Origin: Collimonas silvisoli
GTDB taxonomy: Bacteria > Pseudomonadota > Gammaproteobacteria > Burkholderiales > Burkholderiaceae_D
Direction: 5' to 3'
DNA: 60,941 nucleotides
NCBI RefSeq assembly: GCF_018305005.1
Contig: NZ_JAGQEG010000027.1
Coordinates: 1-60,941, forward strand
This document shows positions 1 through 8,750 of this stretch, one piece after another. Under the pieces are notes generated by a model. The model saw nothing but the letters and a program-made list of their open reading frames with translations. It did not search any database and was not told the DNA's origin. The stretch's first letter is position 1, and each line of letters begins with the position of its first letter. Position numbers and translations under genes: made by a program.

Positions 1-1112
1 AGCGGCATGGCCTCTTTCGGCAGCACCCAGCCTTGCGGAATGTGGGCGCGACCGGAAAGGTTAGCGCCGGGTGTCGCGGCCGGCGGCGCTGGCATCGGCA
101 TGACCGGCTTGGCTGCATTGAGCAGGTCTTCCGGCTTGCCATTCCATTGCGGTAGTTTAGCCGGTGGTAATGGCAAGACTTTGTCGAGGTTGGGGAAGCG
201 TAGATCTGGATTGTGTTCAAGGGCTTTTCCGAAAGCCCAATAACGGTCTGCCCGCGCTTGATCTATGCCATGAGGAGCCAGACCGCCAACCTTTTCAAAT
301 TCATCAGCCAAATAGTTTGCCGCTTGGGCATTACCAAATCTGACGCCTTCGTGGAGATAGCGGAGTGCTCGTGGCTTATCTTTTATGTGAAGTGTCACAC
401 CAAGCGCTAAAGCTGCATCGCCATTGCTTTGCGCAAAGGCACATTCCAACATCTTTATACCAATGACAGAGTTACCCCAAAATGTATGATTTGGGTCGTC
501 AAAAACTGCATTTAAACTACGTCCGACAGTGAATTGTGCATAACTGCTGCCCATATCCGCGGCCTGTTGCCAGAACGCCCAGGCGGCCGTCGCATCTCGC
601 TTGACGACAAAACCATCGGCATAGTAGTTACCCATCACAGCGTAAGCCAGCGGCACCCCCATCCGCATAGCATCTTCAGTCAATGCCATCGCTGCTTTAG
701 AATTGCGCGCTACAAGTACCTTGTCAGAGTCGCGCAAGCCCCATACACCGGTCTGATACAGCGTCGCGAGATTGTTCATGGCTTTCCAATGCTTGCGTTC
801 TGCAGCCTTGGTATATAGCTCGATGATGCGCGGCCAGTTGCGGTCGTCTTTCCACAGATCCGGTGTATCCAGCGCCAGCGCTTCCTGATACCAGGCCTCT
901 GCCTGCGGGTCCAGCGCCGGCGTTACCGTCAGTTCGTGCTTGCAGATAAATTCGGTACGGTGCGGATGAAAGAGTTCAGGTATTTGATTACGTGGCAATT
1001 TATTGTCCATGGAACAGGCTGTTTGAGAAAGTGACAGACAAAGAAGCCACAGCGGCAGGCAACAACGCCATGCGCCGTCATGCCTGCTGGATGAGGTAAA
1101 AAATGGCATCAT
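1..1112 (-). CDS. Sel1-repeat lipoprotein, putative T6SS immunity protein, second copy (partial, runs off left edge)
   Basis: Reading leftward, this is a second copy of the adjacent Sel1/TPR-like gene. It starts 11 bases after that gene's stop at tandem in-frame ATGs (1112 and 1109), and the 3' end is outside the window. The protein has a hydrophobic N-terminus (residues ~14-30) ending in SLSQTACS, a plausible but non-canonical lipobox, so the product is probably exported and lipid-anchored. Alpha-helical repeats such as KAMNNLATLYQTG and AYAVMGNYYADG follow. Most of the sequence is almost identical to the neighbour; the signal segment and a block at 222-335 differ. Known Tle5 phospholipase effectors are often followed by one or several Sel1-repeat immunity proteins (Tli5), which fits this position. 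Immunity function is inferred from context. Confidence 0.8.
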   Translation of the reverse strand, partial: MMPFFTSSSRHDGAWRCCLPLWLLCLSLSQTACSMDNKLPRNQIPELFHPHRTEFICKHELTVTPALDPQAEAWYQEALALDTPDLWKDDRNWPRIIELYTKAAERKHWKAMNNLATLYQTGVWGLRDSDKVLVARNSKAAMALTEDAMRMGVPLAYAVMGNYYADGFVVKRDATAAWAFWQQAADMGSSYAQFTVGRSLNAVFDDPNHTFWGNSVIGIKMLECAFAQSNGDAALALGVTLHIKDKPRALRYLHEGVRFGNAQAANYLADEFEKVGGLAPHGIDQARADRYWAFGKALEHNPDLRFPNLDKVLPLPPAKLPQWNGKPEDLLNAAKPVMPMPAPPAATPGANLSGRAHIPQGWVLPKEAMP

Positions 1113-1123
1113 GCGGTGGCGCC

Positions 1124-2758
1124 TTACCCTGCCTCGACCAACTGCCACGTCACCATATCGCTGGCGACATCCACCAGCCAATCTTTATCCGGCTCCGGAA
1201 AGCGCTGTCCCTGCAACACAGCGCTCTGCCGCCAGCGCCAGTTCACCAGGGATTTCAGCGGATGCTCTGCCGGTATCGTCGGTTGCCAGACGCCGCTTTG
1301 CGGGCACGGATCTGCGCCGTCGCACAAGATCATGGCGGCGGGATTCGCGCTGGCGATGCGCCACAGGCCGCTGCGCACCTGGGCGGCCAATGCCGGCAGC
1401 GCCAACTGTTGCGGCATGCCCATGTAATGCCACATGATGCGACCGTCGGCTGAGGTCAGACCATTGCGCAGGCCTTCAAACAGATCGCCTTGGGCATACT
1501 GTTGCGGCGCTTGATCTTGATTCCATAAGAGATGGGCTTGGGTGCGCGGGCTGAGCAATTGCGGCAGCCAATAACCGGTGAACCGGACGGCGGTGCCTTC
1601 ATATTGCGACGAGACTTGTCTGCCGTCGCTTGTTTCGGCAGCCAGCGGCATGGCCTCTTTCGGCAGCACCCAGCCTTGCGGAATGTGGGCGCGACCGGAA
1701 AGGTTGGCGCCGGGCGTCGCGGCCGGCGGCGCTGGCATCGGCATGACCGGCTTCGCCGCGTTGAGCAGGTCTTCCGGCTTGCCATTCCATTGCGGTAGTT
1801 TAGCCGGTGGCAATGGCAAGACTTTGTCGAGGTTGGGGAAACGTAGATCTGGATTGTGTTTCAATGCATCGCTAAACACTTCATAACGATCGGCGCGAGC
1901 ATTGTCTATTCCATGAGGGGCAAGCCCGCCTACCTCTTGAAACTCGCCGCGCAAATAATTGGCTGCACCTGCATTCCCAAATTTCACGCCTTCGTGGAGA
2001 TAGCGGAGTGCTCGTGGTTTATCTTTTATGTGAAGTGTCACACCAAGCGCTAAAGCTGCATCGCCATTGCTTTGCGCAAAGGCACATTCCAGCATCTTTA
2101 TACCAATGACAGAGTTACCCCAAAATGTATGATTTGGGTCGTCAAAAACTGCATTTAAACTACGTCCGACAGTGAATTGGGCATAGCTGCTGCCCATATC
2201 CGCAGCCTGTTGCCAGAACGCCCAGGCGGCCGTCGCATCTCGCTTGACTACAAAACCGTCGGCATAGTAGTTGCCCATCACCGCGTAGGCCAGCGGTACC
2301 CCCATCCGCATGGCATCCTCGGTCAATGCCATCGCTGCTTTAGAATTGCGGGCTACGAGTACCTTGTCAGAGTCGCGCAAGCCCCATACACCGGTCTGAT
2401 ACAGCGTCGCGAGATTGTTCATGGCTTTCCAATGCTTGCGTTCTGCAGCCTTGGTATATAGCTCGATGATGCGCGGCCAATTGCGGTCGTCTTTCCACAG
2501 ATCCGGCGTATCCAGCGCCAACGCCTCCTGATACCAGGCCTCTGCCTGCGGGTCCAGCGCCGGCGTTACCGTCAGTTCGTATTTGCAGTTGAACTCGGTA
2601 CGGTGCGGATGAAAGAGTTCAGGTATTTGATTACGTGGCAATTTATCGTCCATGGAACAAGCTGTTTGAGAGAGTGAAATGCAAAGAAAGAACGCCGCTA
2701 AAACACGCCGCGATACACCCGCATATTTATAGATTGCATCGATTCGTGATTTGTTCAT
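1124..2758 (-). CDS. Sel1-repeat lipoprotein, putative Tle5 immunity protein (Tli5-like), first copy
   Basis: A 544-residue protein whose ATG overlaps the stop of the phospholipase gene by four bases (ATGA), so the two are probably translationally coupled. The N-terminus is hydrophobic (about residues 15-34) and ends SLSQTACS, a possible lipoprotein processing site. This would suit a periplasmic or membrane-anchored antidote to a periplasm-acting lipase. Residues ~70-270 contain Sel1/TPR-like helical repeats (AMNNLATLYQTG, AYAVMGNYYADG, AQFTVGRSL). A proline-rich linker follows at ~320-360, then a C-terminal domain that I do not recognise, with several Trp and a Cys pair (ILCDGADPC). The immunity role is inferred from the tle5 linkage and the known Tli5 families. 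Confidence 0.85.
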   Translation of the reverse strand: MNKSRIDAIYKYAGVSRRVLAAFFLCISLSQTACSMDDKLPRNQIPELFHPHRTEFNCKYELTVTPALDPQAEAWYQEALALDTPDLWKDDRNWPRIIELYTKAAERKHWKAMNNLATLYQTGVWGLRDSDKVLVARNSKAAMALTEDAMRMGVPLAYAVMGNYYADGFVVKRDATAAWAFWQQAADMGSSYAQFTVGRSLNAVFDDPNHTFWGNSVIGIKMLECAFAQSNGDAALALGVTLHIKDKPRALRYLHEGVKFGNAGAANYLRGEFQEVGGLAPHGIDNARADRYEVFSDALKHNPDLRFPNLDKVLPLPPAKLPQWNGKPEDLLNAAKPVMPMPAPPAATPGANLSGRAHIPQGWVLPKEAMPLAAETSDGRQVSSQYEGTAVRFTGYWLPQLLSPRTQAHLLWNQDQAPQQYAQGDLFEGLRNGLTSADGRIMWHYMGMPQQLALPALAAQVRSGLWRIASANPAAMILCDGADPCPQSGVWQPTIPAEHPLKSLVNWRWRQSAVLQGQRFPEPDKDWLVDVASDMVTWQLVEAG

Positions 2759-4701
2759 GCGTTGGCTACCTCGGTAGTTGAAACGGCTGGGGCCTGTGCC
2801 AAACGTATCCCAGTGGCACCAGTTCCTCCACGATTGTCTGAAAAAGTCACAATAAAGTCAGTGATACTTCCAGCATTTTTTATCGCATCGGCATTGTTTA
2901 GCATTTTTCTGATCCAATCTCCGTGCGTTTGTTTCATACTCTTTTTATCCCCGTTTAAGTCCTCGCCCGCTACATTCCCCCACACTCTCTGCCGTATTTC
3001 TTTGGGCAACTTAGCATCCATGCAAGCAATGTTGATTTCACTGTCACCCGCCATGCTGCGCAAATTCAGGTTGGCGCTGCCGAGTGTAAAAAATACGTCA
3101 TCGATCACCAACAACTTGCTATGCATGTAGATCTCGCGGCATTTTCCTTTTTCACCCTGCGTGTACAATTTCGCCACCAATACCTGAATGCCCATCATCT
3201 CCAGATCAGCAGCACTGACCGGAGCGCGCATCGCTGACTGTTCGATATCAGCATTGATGATGTTGCGGTCGACGATCGTTGCCGGATTCGCCTTATCAAG
3301 TATTTTTCCGGCTTTTGCGTACCAGCGGTCGCCGGCTTGAACATTCCCCTCTCGTCGCTCCTGCACAGCCTTTTCGTAGGCTGGAAAGGTCGCGGTGCCG
3401 TCCGCTGCATGGGCCTGTCCCAGTTCCGCTATCGTGTCGTAAGTGCGAGGCACAAATTGTGGGCGCTCCGGCTCTGGGGTCAAGATGAACACGTACAAGT
3501 CGGGAATCGGCGGCTTGACGCCCGCAGCTTGCATACCCTTCAGATACAGTTGACGCATGGCCTTCAAATGTTCGGACCAGGCGGTGTACTGAAAATATTG
3601 GTTCTCGACATAGAGATAATTTCGCGCCTGGCTGGTAGCCAGCCAGTATGCTTCCTGCACGGTCTTATCTCGCTCTTCGGGTTGCGTTCGCACGATCTGT
3701 GCGATATGCGCCTTTGCTTTTTTCGGGATTGTGAATTGCTCCGGCTTGATGCCGTCTCGTACAAATGCCAACGAGCCAATATCTGACGGTTTGGGATCCC
3801 AGTCGGTTTTCGCACGATCCCACGCAGCGACAAAATTGCGGTTGAGGCAGTGCAAAGTAGAGCCTTTCACACGAATGGCATAATCGCGGTAAGGCTTCAG
3901 GCTCAGTGTCGGATTGTTCTCATCCACCGTTCCCTCCCAAAAATGGCCACGTCGCGGATCGTCGTAGATGTGCTTCGGCGTATCCCAACAGTCCGTGGTC
4001 GAATTGAGCCCCATCACATAGCCGACAGCAATTTCCGGGATCTCGTAGTCAATCAGAATGGGCTTTTGATGGTGACTGGCAATAGCCTTCATGCCGCCAA
4101 GTTCTCCCGGCGTATAACCTTTGGTGTCTCCCTCAATATTAGCGCCAACGTCCTTTGCGGCCGGATCGCGATGCCGCACATGCAGATTGGCAAATCTTCC
4201 TTTCATGGCCTTTTTCCACCATTGCTCGCAATAGAGCTGACGTTCTCGGCTGGGCGCACCTTTCTTCTTTTTGCCTTCGTCTGTATAGCCAAAAAGATTG
4301 TTTGCACCCCCTCGACCGATCCGGCCAAGTATTTGGCCCTCGCTACACCACACCAACATCCGAACGGTAACGCCTTTGCTGGCAACTTGAGTCAGCAGAT
4401 CGCCATACAGTTGACCACGCGGCCAATTCTTGCCTTGACGATCCGAAACTTCCATACCAGGATCGAATCCCCAGAGAATCAGATCGACGCTACTTTTCGC
4501 TGCAAGAATATCCTTGACTATCTTCGGGAACGCCTCGGAGGCGCATACATAAAATTGCAAGCGGTTGTGTTTGTAAATCGGATGATCACCAGATTTATTC
4601 CGGTTCTCCAATAACCATTGTTTACTCATGTTGCCTTGACGACTTAACTCGTCAATGTGGAATTTTCCTGTCCGAAGCAGCTTGGCGATATCTGGCGGCA
4701 T
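2755..4701 (-). CDS. tle5: Phospholipase D-family T6SS effector (Tle5-like)
   Basis: A 648-residue phospholipase D superfamily protein with two HKD motifs. The first is HHQKPILID at ~210-218. The second starts at ~527 with HSKLLVIDD and continues to GSANLN. The paired motifs predict the usual phosphatidyl-enzyme mechanism on membrane phospholipids. There is no signal peptide, as expected for a VgrG-delivered cargo. The gene lies 70 bases downstream of vgrG and overlaps the immunity gene by four bases, the known layout of Tle5 (PldA/PldB-type) modules. The ATG at 4701 has a purine-rich GAAGAAAG upstream; Met25 (MSKQWL) is an alternative start. Target membrane and host range cannot be read from the sequence. 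Confidence 0.88.
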   Translation of the reverse strand: MPPDIAKLLRTGKFHIDELSRQGNMSKQWLLENRNKSGDHPIYKHNRLQFYVCASEAFPKIVKDILAAKSSVDLILWGFDPGMEVSDRQGKNWPRGQLYGDLLTQVASKGVTVRMLVWCSEGQILGRIGRGGANNLFGYTDEGKKKKGAPSRERQLYCEQWWKKAMKGRFANLHVRHRDPAAKDVGANIEGDTKGYTPGELGGMKAIASHHQKPILIDYEIPEIAVGYVMGLNSTTDCWDTPKHIYDDPRRGHFWEGTVDENNPTLSLKPYRDYAIRVKGSTLHCLNRNFVAAWDRAKTDWDPKPSDIGSLAFVRDGIKPEQFTIPKKAKAHIAQIVRTQPEERDKTVQEAYWLATSQARNYLYVENQYFQYTAWSEHLKAMRQLYLKGMQAAGVKPPIPDLYVFILTPEPERPQFVPRTYDTIAELGQAHAADGTATFPAYEKAVQERREGNVQAGDRWYAKAGKILDKANPATIVDRNIINADIEQSAMRAPVSAADLEMMGIQVLVAKLYTQGEKGKCREIYMHSKLLVIDDVFFTLGSANLNLRSMAGDSEINIACMDAKLPKEIRQRVWGNVAGEDLNGDKKSMKQTHGDWIRKMLNNADAIKNAGSITDFIVTFSDNRGGTGATGIRLAQAPAVSTTEVANA

Positions 4702-4771
4702 AACTATGCTTTCTTCAAATGATTAGTGGCAAATAAATCTCAAACCAAGAGGAACACGTCGCTTTCCAGAC

Positions 4772-7546
4772 TTACGACGTTACCCCGTTTTCCGCATCAC
4801 CCAAATCGCGGAAACCCTGATTCGACAGATGTTGCTGCTGCCCTTGAATTTTTTGATTGACCGGCAAGGTGATACGGCTGCCCTCGCTCAACTTCACTTC
4901 GTATTGGCTGGTTGGAATGTGATTTTTGACCACAACACGCCCCCATTCGTCGGTCACGCCGCGTTCTATCAACGCGCCGTCACGGTAGAGTTGATACGGC
5001 TCCGGGGTGCTGTGCTGCAAGCCAGCCAAGGTGTGCAGGTTAAATACCATTTGCTCTTGCGCCTTAACCGGAACCGGCAATTTTGGCGTAGATAAATTCG
5101 CCGGGCCAATCCAATTTCTACTAGCTGAATGGACTTTCCACGCGCCACTGGTGCCAGTGTCAATACCGCCAGCAGCCCATTTGGTATAACTTCCGCCGCC
5201 GTTGATCATCACTTCTTCCTGTGCGGTAATGGTGATGCGATTGGCGGTGTGAGTGATATTCAATTTCGCTAACAGGTTGATACTGTCTTTCAACGCTTGA
5301 ATCTCGATATCACCTTGTGCGGCAGTGGCTTTGACGCCGCCGCGATGGGTGAACAAGCGAATCCCGTTTTTGACACTTGCCAGCAATCGCTGCCCAATCG
5401 ACAGACTCACATGCCCGCCGCTGGTCAGTGCAATATGTTCGCCGCTGGCGATGTGCGTCGATTGCGGCGTGGTGGTTTCGATGCCGGCAGGGCTGGCAAG
5501 TATCAAATGCGGTTCGGCCAGTTCCGGGAAACTCCCCGCTTTCGCATCGCCGCCGCTGCCCTTGATGGCGTCGTTCTGGGTTTTGATGATCTTGGCGACG
5601 TCGCTTTGGTCACCGTTATTCTCTTGAGCCTGATGCAGTTGCGCAAGATCTGCCAGATTTTCATGCTGGTCACGGGCCTGCGTCAGACGCTGTACCGTCT
5701 CGCCCATATCGGTAATATGGGCTTGGGCGCTGCTGCGGCCTTCGGTGGTAATTAACAAACCCTCCTTAGCGCGGATCGCGCCGTGACCATCGGTACGCAA
5801 TTCGTAACCTTGGCCTCTAGGATCTTTACGGCCGGCGTTGTCTTCGATGCGGGTGATATTGCCGAGACTGAGCTGGCTGTGCTGATGATCGCTCTTGAGC
5901 TGGACTTGAATCTTCTCTTCAGTGTCATCCATCACCAGATGATTGCTGCGGCCCGCGGCGCTGTTGCCGCCATTCGGCGTCAGTTCGCGACTGCGGAAAC
6001 CGGACAAGGCGCTCTGGCCGGGCAACGACCAGGCCGGCAGATTCATTTGGTTGTGTACGCGCCCGGTGCAGATCGGCAAATCGGGATTGCCGCTGATGAA
6101 ATCGATCAAGACTTCCTGTTTTATCCTGGGAATATGACTCGCCCCCAGTTGATTGCCCGCCCAAGGGCTGGAAACCCTTACCCAGCAACTGCTGTTTTGA
6201 TCGGCTTGCCCCAGACGATCCCATTGGAATTGCACCTTGATCCGGCCCAGATTATCGGTCCAGATAGGCTTATTTTCCGGCCCCACCACGATGGCGGTGA
6301 GGATGTGCATGGCCGGTCTTGGCGTGATGCTTTCAGGCCGGTATTGTTCGCCCCGCAGCGGCACCACTTCAAAATCGACATTGACGCGAAATTGTTGCGG
6401 GTCGCCGTCCGGGCGCTGGGTTTCCTGCGCGACGTCTTCCATCTCGAAGCGCGTGGCGACGATCAGATATTCGATGTTGGCTTTGCCAACCGGATGCCGG
6501 CCCAGCGTGAAGGTGCAACCCGGCACCAAGGCACGCACATGGCCGGCGCCGCTGGCGCGTTCGGCGTTGTTGCGCAGGCGTTCCATGCGGATGCGGGCGT
6601 TCTTCTTGCCCTCTTCCAAAGGCTCGTTGGTCGCCTGCTGGGGGCCTGCTTTCGGCTGTACGTAATGGGCGTCCGTGTGATATTCGTAGACCTCGGCGTT
6701 ATGGTCGGAGACGCGATGGTCGTTGTGGCTGACTTCCAGCGTGCTTCTCGGCCGGGTGTAGTCGTAGTCGCGCGAGGTGTAGCGGCCCGGAGTCACGCGG
6801 TGCGCGGGTGAAAACGTATGGATGAATTCTTGGTCGATCCTTGGCTTTTCGCCGTAGTAGTTCAGGACGTGATAGGCGTCGCTATGAAACGGTTGATGCG
6901 CGGCGTTGCCGTCAGTGAGCACCAGGCGATGCTTGCCGTCTTTGTGCTCGAAGAAATAGTTGATCCCCGCGACTTCACACAGTCTACTGAAGAAAGTGAA
7001 ATCCGATTCCGAAAACTGGGTGACGTAATCTCGCTTGGGGTACGTATCGAAAAGACGCTTATCGACCGGAAAAGTGTACTTGGACAGCACCTCGTCCAGA
7101 ATCTCGACAACGGATTTGTCCTGGAAAATCCGGCAATCGGCGTTGCCGTCAGCCCATTTCAACCACGGCTCCAGCGTGATTTCGTAAAACACATACCGTC
7201 CGACCTGGCGCAATATGGTCGCAGTGCTGACGAGACCGGAGATTTCACGGACACCGGCACCGATGTTAGCTAACCCGCTGCCGCCCGGCATGCCTGCAAC
7301 AAAACTACCTGAGCCTTCCAACTGGATTGCTACGGTCAGTTCTTTGCCTAAAAAGGAGTCCAAGTCATCATCGACGGCCGAAGCGAAATTGACCAAGGCA
7401 TCCGGCGTTTTGAGGATGACTGTATAGGCGTAGAGGCTATTGAGGGATTCGCTGCCCTTGATACTCACGGGTACCAACGCCGGCTGTCCCATTATTTCTG
7501 GGATGGCAACGCTTTTTACACTCAGTGTTCGTGGGGAAGTAAACAT
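4772..7546 (-). CDS. vgrG: Type VI secretion spike protein VgrG
   Basis: A VgrG of 924 residues if translation starts at the ATG at 7546 (MFTSPRTLSV). That start is preceded by GGAG about 11 bases upstream and fits the family N-terminus better than the extended frame, which is open to 7699. The N-terminal half is the gp27-like Rhs/Vgr core (VTQFSESDFTFFSRLCEVAG). It is followed by the gp5-type OB-fold (IWTDNLGRIKVQFQWDR...CWVRVSSPWAG) and a DUF2345 region (ASPAGIETTTPQSTHIASG). A C-terminal extension with a short Ig-like or carrier segment (YQLYRDGALIERGVTDEWG) may bind the cargo. It forms the tip of the T6SS tube and probably carries the adjacent phospholipase. No DUF4123 adaptor gene is seen. 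Confidence 0.93.
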   Translation of the reverse strand: MFTSPRTLSVKSVAIPEIMGQPALVPVSIKGSESLNSLYAYTVILKTPDALVNFASAVDDDLDSFLGKELTVAIQLEGSGSFVAGMPGGSGLANIGAGVREISGLVSTATILRQVGRYVFYEITLEPWLKWADGNADCRIFQDKSVVEILDEVLSKYTFPVDKRLFDTYPKRDYVTQFSESDFTFFSRLCEVAGINYFFEHKDGKHRLVLTDGNAAHQPFHSDAYHVLNYYGEKPRIDQEFIHTFSPAHRVTPGRYTSRDYDYTRPRSTLEVSHNDHRVSDHNAEVYEYHTDAHYVQPKAGPQQATNEPLEEGKKNARIRMERLRNNAERASGAGHVRALVPGCTFTLGRHPVGKANIEYLIVATRFEMEDVAQETQRPDGDPQQFRVNVDFEVVPLRGEQYRPESITPRPAMHILTAIVVGPENKPIWTDNLGRIKVQFQWDRLGQADQNSSCWVRVSSPWAGNQLGASHIPRIKQEVLIDFISGNPDLPICTGRVHNQMNLPAWSLPGQSALSGFRSRELTPNGGNSAAGRSNHLVMDDTEEKIQVQLKSDHQHSQLSLGNITRIEDNAGRKDPRGQGYELRTDGHGAIRAKEGLLITTEGRSSAQAHITDMGETVQRLTQARDQHENLADLAQLHQAQENNGDQSDVAKIIKTQNDAIKGSGGDAKAGSFPELAEPHLILASPAGIETTTPQSTHIASGEHIALTSGGHVSLSIGQRLLASVKNGIRLFTHRGGVKATAAQGDIEIQALKDSINLLAKLNITHTANRITITAQEEVMINGGGSYTKWAAGGIDTGTSGAWKVHSASRNWIGPANLSTPKLPVPVKAQEQMVFNLHTLAGLQHSTPEPYQLYRDGALIERGVTDEWGRVVVKNHIPTSQYEVKLSEGSRITLPVNQKIQGQQQHLSNQGFRDLGDAENGVTS

Positions 7547-7911
7547 AGTGGCGGCGACTCCAAGTTGGATGACAAAATACCAATATTTATATTGATAATA
7601 CGTCAACTTGTTCGGCGGCGCATCTAGTTTCTTTGCAAAACTATGTTGATTTCTTGTCAGATCGCATGCAAATGCTGTGGCGACAGGCCACGGATGCAAG
7701 GGATAGGTAAAGTGAGTTGGGCGTTTTTAGCGCACACAAAAAATCAGTATCAGCAGCGCCCCATATTCTTGCAGATGACAAAGATGCCAGAGATTTTTGT
7801 TGCGGATGATATGAGTGAGATGCTGGGCGCGCCAGTGAAACTTTCCAAGTTGAATAAACTACAGTCCATTGCAGCGTTACCGCAGCAATGGGCTGTTGAG
7901 CGCTCGCAGGC
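7547..7911. other. Intergenic region upstream of vgrG, with one doubtful small ORF
   Basis: About 365 bases between vgrG and the convergent side of the peptidase operon. It probably holds the vgrG promoter. An open plus-strand frame at 7643-7915 (90 codons) overlaps the end of the D-aminopeptidase gene by four bases. Its product matches no family I recognise and there is no clear ribosome binding site. I treat it as non-coding or a gene remnant. Confidence 0.4.
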
Positions 7912-8730
7912 TTAACGCAGCATGAAAGACATCGCCGACAAGCTATTCAATACTCTCACCGCATATTGCACCGACGGCGCAGAGAATTCGACATTGACGC
8001 CGTCGATCCGTTGCAGCAAAGGCAATTGACAGAACAGGTCGGCTAGCGCCGGGCTCTGGATTTGCAGTCTGCACGTGATGGCCGGCGGCAGGATGAATGG
8101 ACGGGCGGCATGCAGGTTGGCCAATGCGATTTGGGCGCTGTCGCTCAACAAGGTCAGTGCACGTTGCGGCGACAGCGACACGCCGCTGTTGCAGCCATCG
8201 GCAGTCTTGACGCTGACCAGCGTAGCCTGCGGAAACAGCGGTCGGTTCTCCGCTACAAAAACATCGTCGCCGCTGCCGAAAATCACCGGCACGCCGAACT
8301 CGCCGGCGAGCGCGCCGTAGATGCCGGCTTCGCCCAGTTCCTGATCGTTGAGCCAGACCCGCGAGAAAGCAAAGCTGTTGATGGTGTGGGCCAGGATGCC
8401 GCGGCTTTGCGAACGGCCGTGGTAGCCGACCATCATCACGCCGGCGACGCCGCTGTCGACTCCGCTCATCATGCCCAGCAAGCGCGGCTTGCCGAGAATC
8501 GCGGAGGCGGCGGGATGCAGCAGATCCGGCAGCAGGTTGCGGAAACCGCCATGCGAGTCGTTCACCAGAATCTCGCTCGCGCCGCCGGCCAACGCACCTT
8601 CGATGACGGCGTTGGCTTCCGCCGTCATCAAGCGCCGCGCGCGTTCGTATTCGGGATTGCCGGGGCGCGTTTGTTCGGGATGGAATACGCCGGCAACGCC
8701 TTCTATATCAACGGAAATCAGGATCTTCAT
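7912..8730 (-). CDS. dppA: D-aminopeptidase, M55 family (DppA-like)
   Basis: A 272-residue zinc peptidase of the DppA family. The expected metal and active-site residues are all visible: Asp8 and Glu10 in SVDIEGVAG, His60 in NDSHGG, His104 in GYHGRS and Glu134 in ELGEAGI. Characterised members release N-terminal D-amino acids from peptides, for example D-Ala from peptidoglycan-derived dipeptides. It is cytoplasmic, with no signal peptide. It is the last gene of the peptide-import operon, 20 bases after the S58 peptidase gene, so it probably degrades imported D-residue-containing peptides. The symbol follows the Bacillus enzyme, not the E. coli binding protein of the same name. Confidence 0.9.
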   Translation of the reverse strand: MKILISVDIEGVAGVFHPEQTRPGNPEYERARRLMTAEANAVIEGALAGGASEILVNDSHGGFRNLLPDLLHPAASAILGKPRLLGMMSGVDSGVAGVMMVGYHGRSQSRGILAHTINSFAFSRVWLNDQELGEAGIYGALAGEFGVPVIFGSGDDVFVAENRPLFPQATLVSVKTADGCNSGVSLSPQRALTLLSDSAQIALANLHAARPFILPPAITCRLQIQSPALADLFCQLPLLQRIDGVNVEFSAPSVQYAVRVLNSLSAMSFMLR

Positions 8731-8750
8731 TATGCTTTTCTCGTAAAAAA

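Larger units (their letters stand above)
1..2758. repeat. Tandem gene duplication, unit about 1.64 kb
   Basis: Positions 1-1112 correspond to 1644-2755 at a constant offset of 1643 with no indel noticed. Identity is very high in 1-221 against 1644-1864 and in ~336-1010 against ~1979-2653. It drops sharply in 222-335 against 1865-1978 and in the signal-peptide segment. This is direct sequence evidence of a tandem duplication with uneven divergence. Confidence 0.9.

Noticed and set aside
7643-7915. 90-codon plus-strand frame between vgrG and the D-aminopeptidase gene
   Set aside because: No ribosome binding site, no recognisable family and overlap with a solid gene end; recorded only as a doubtful remnant.
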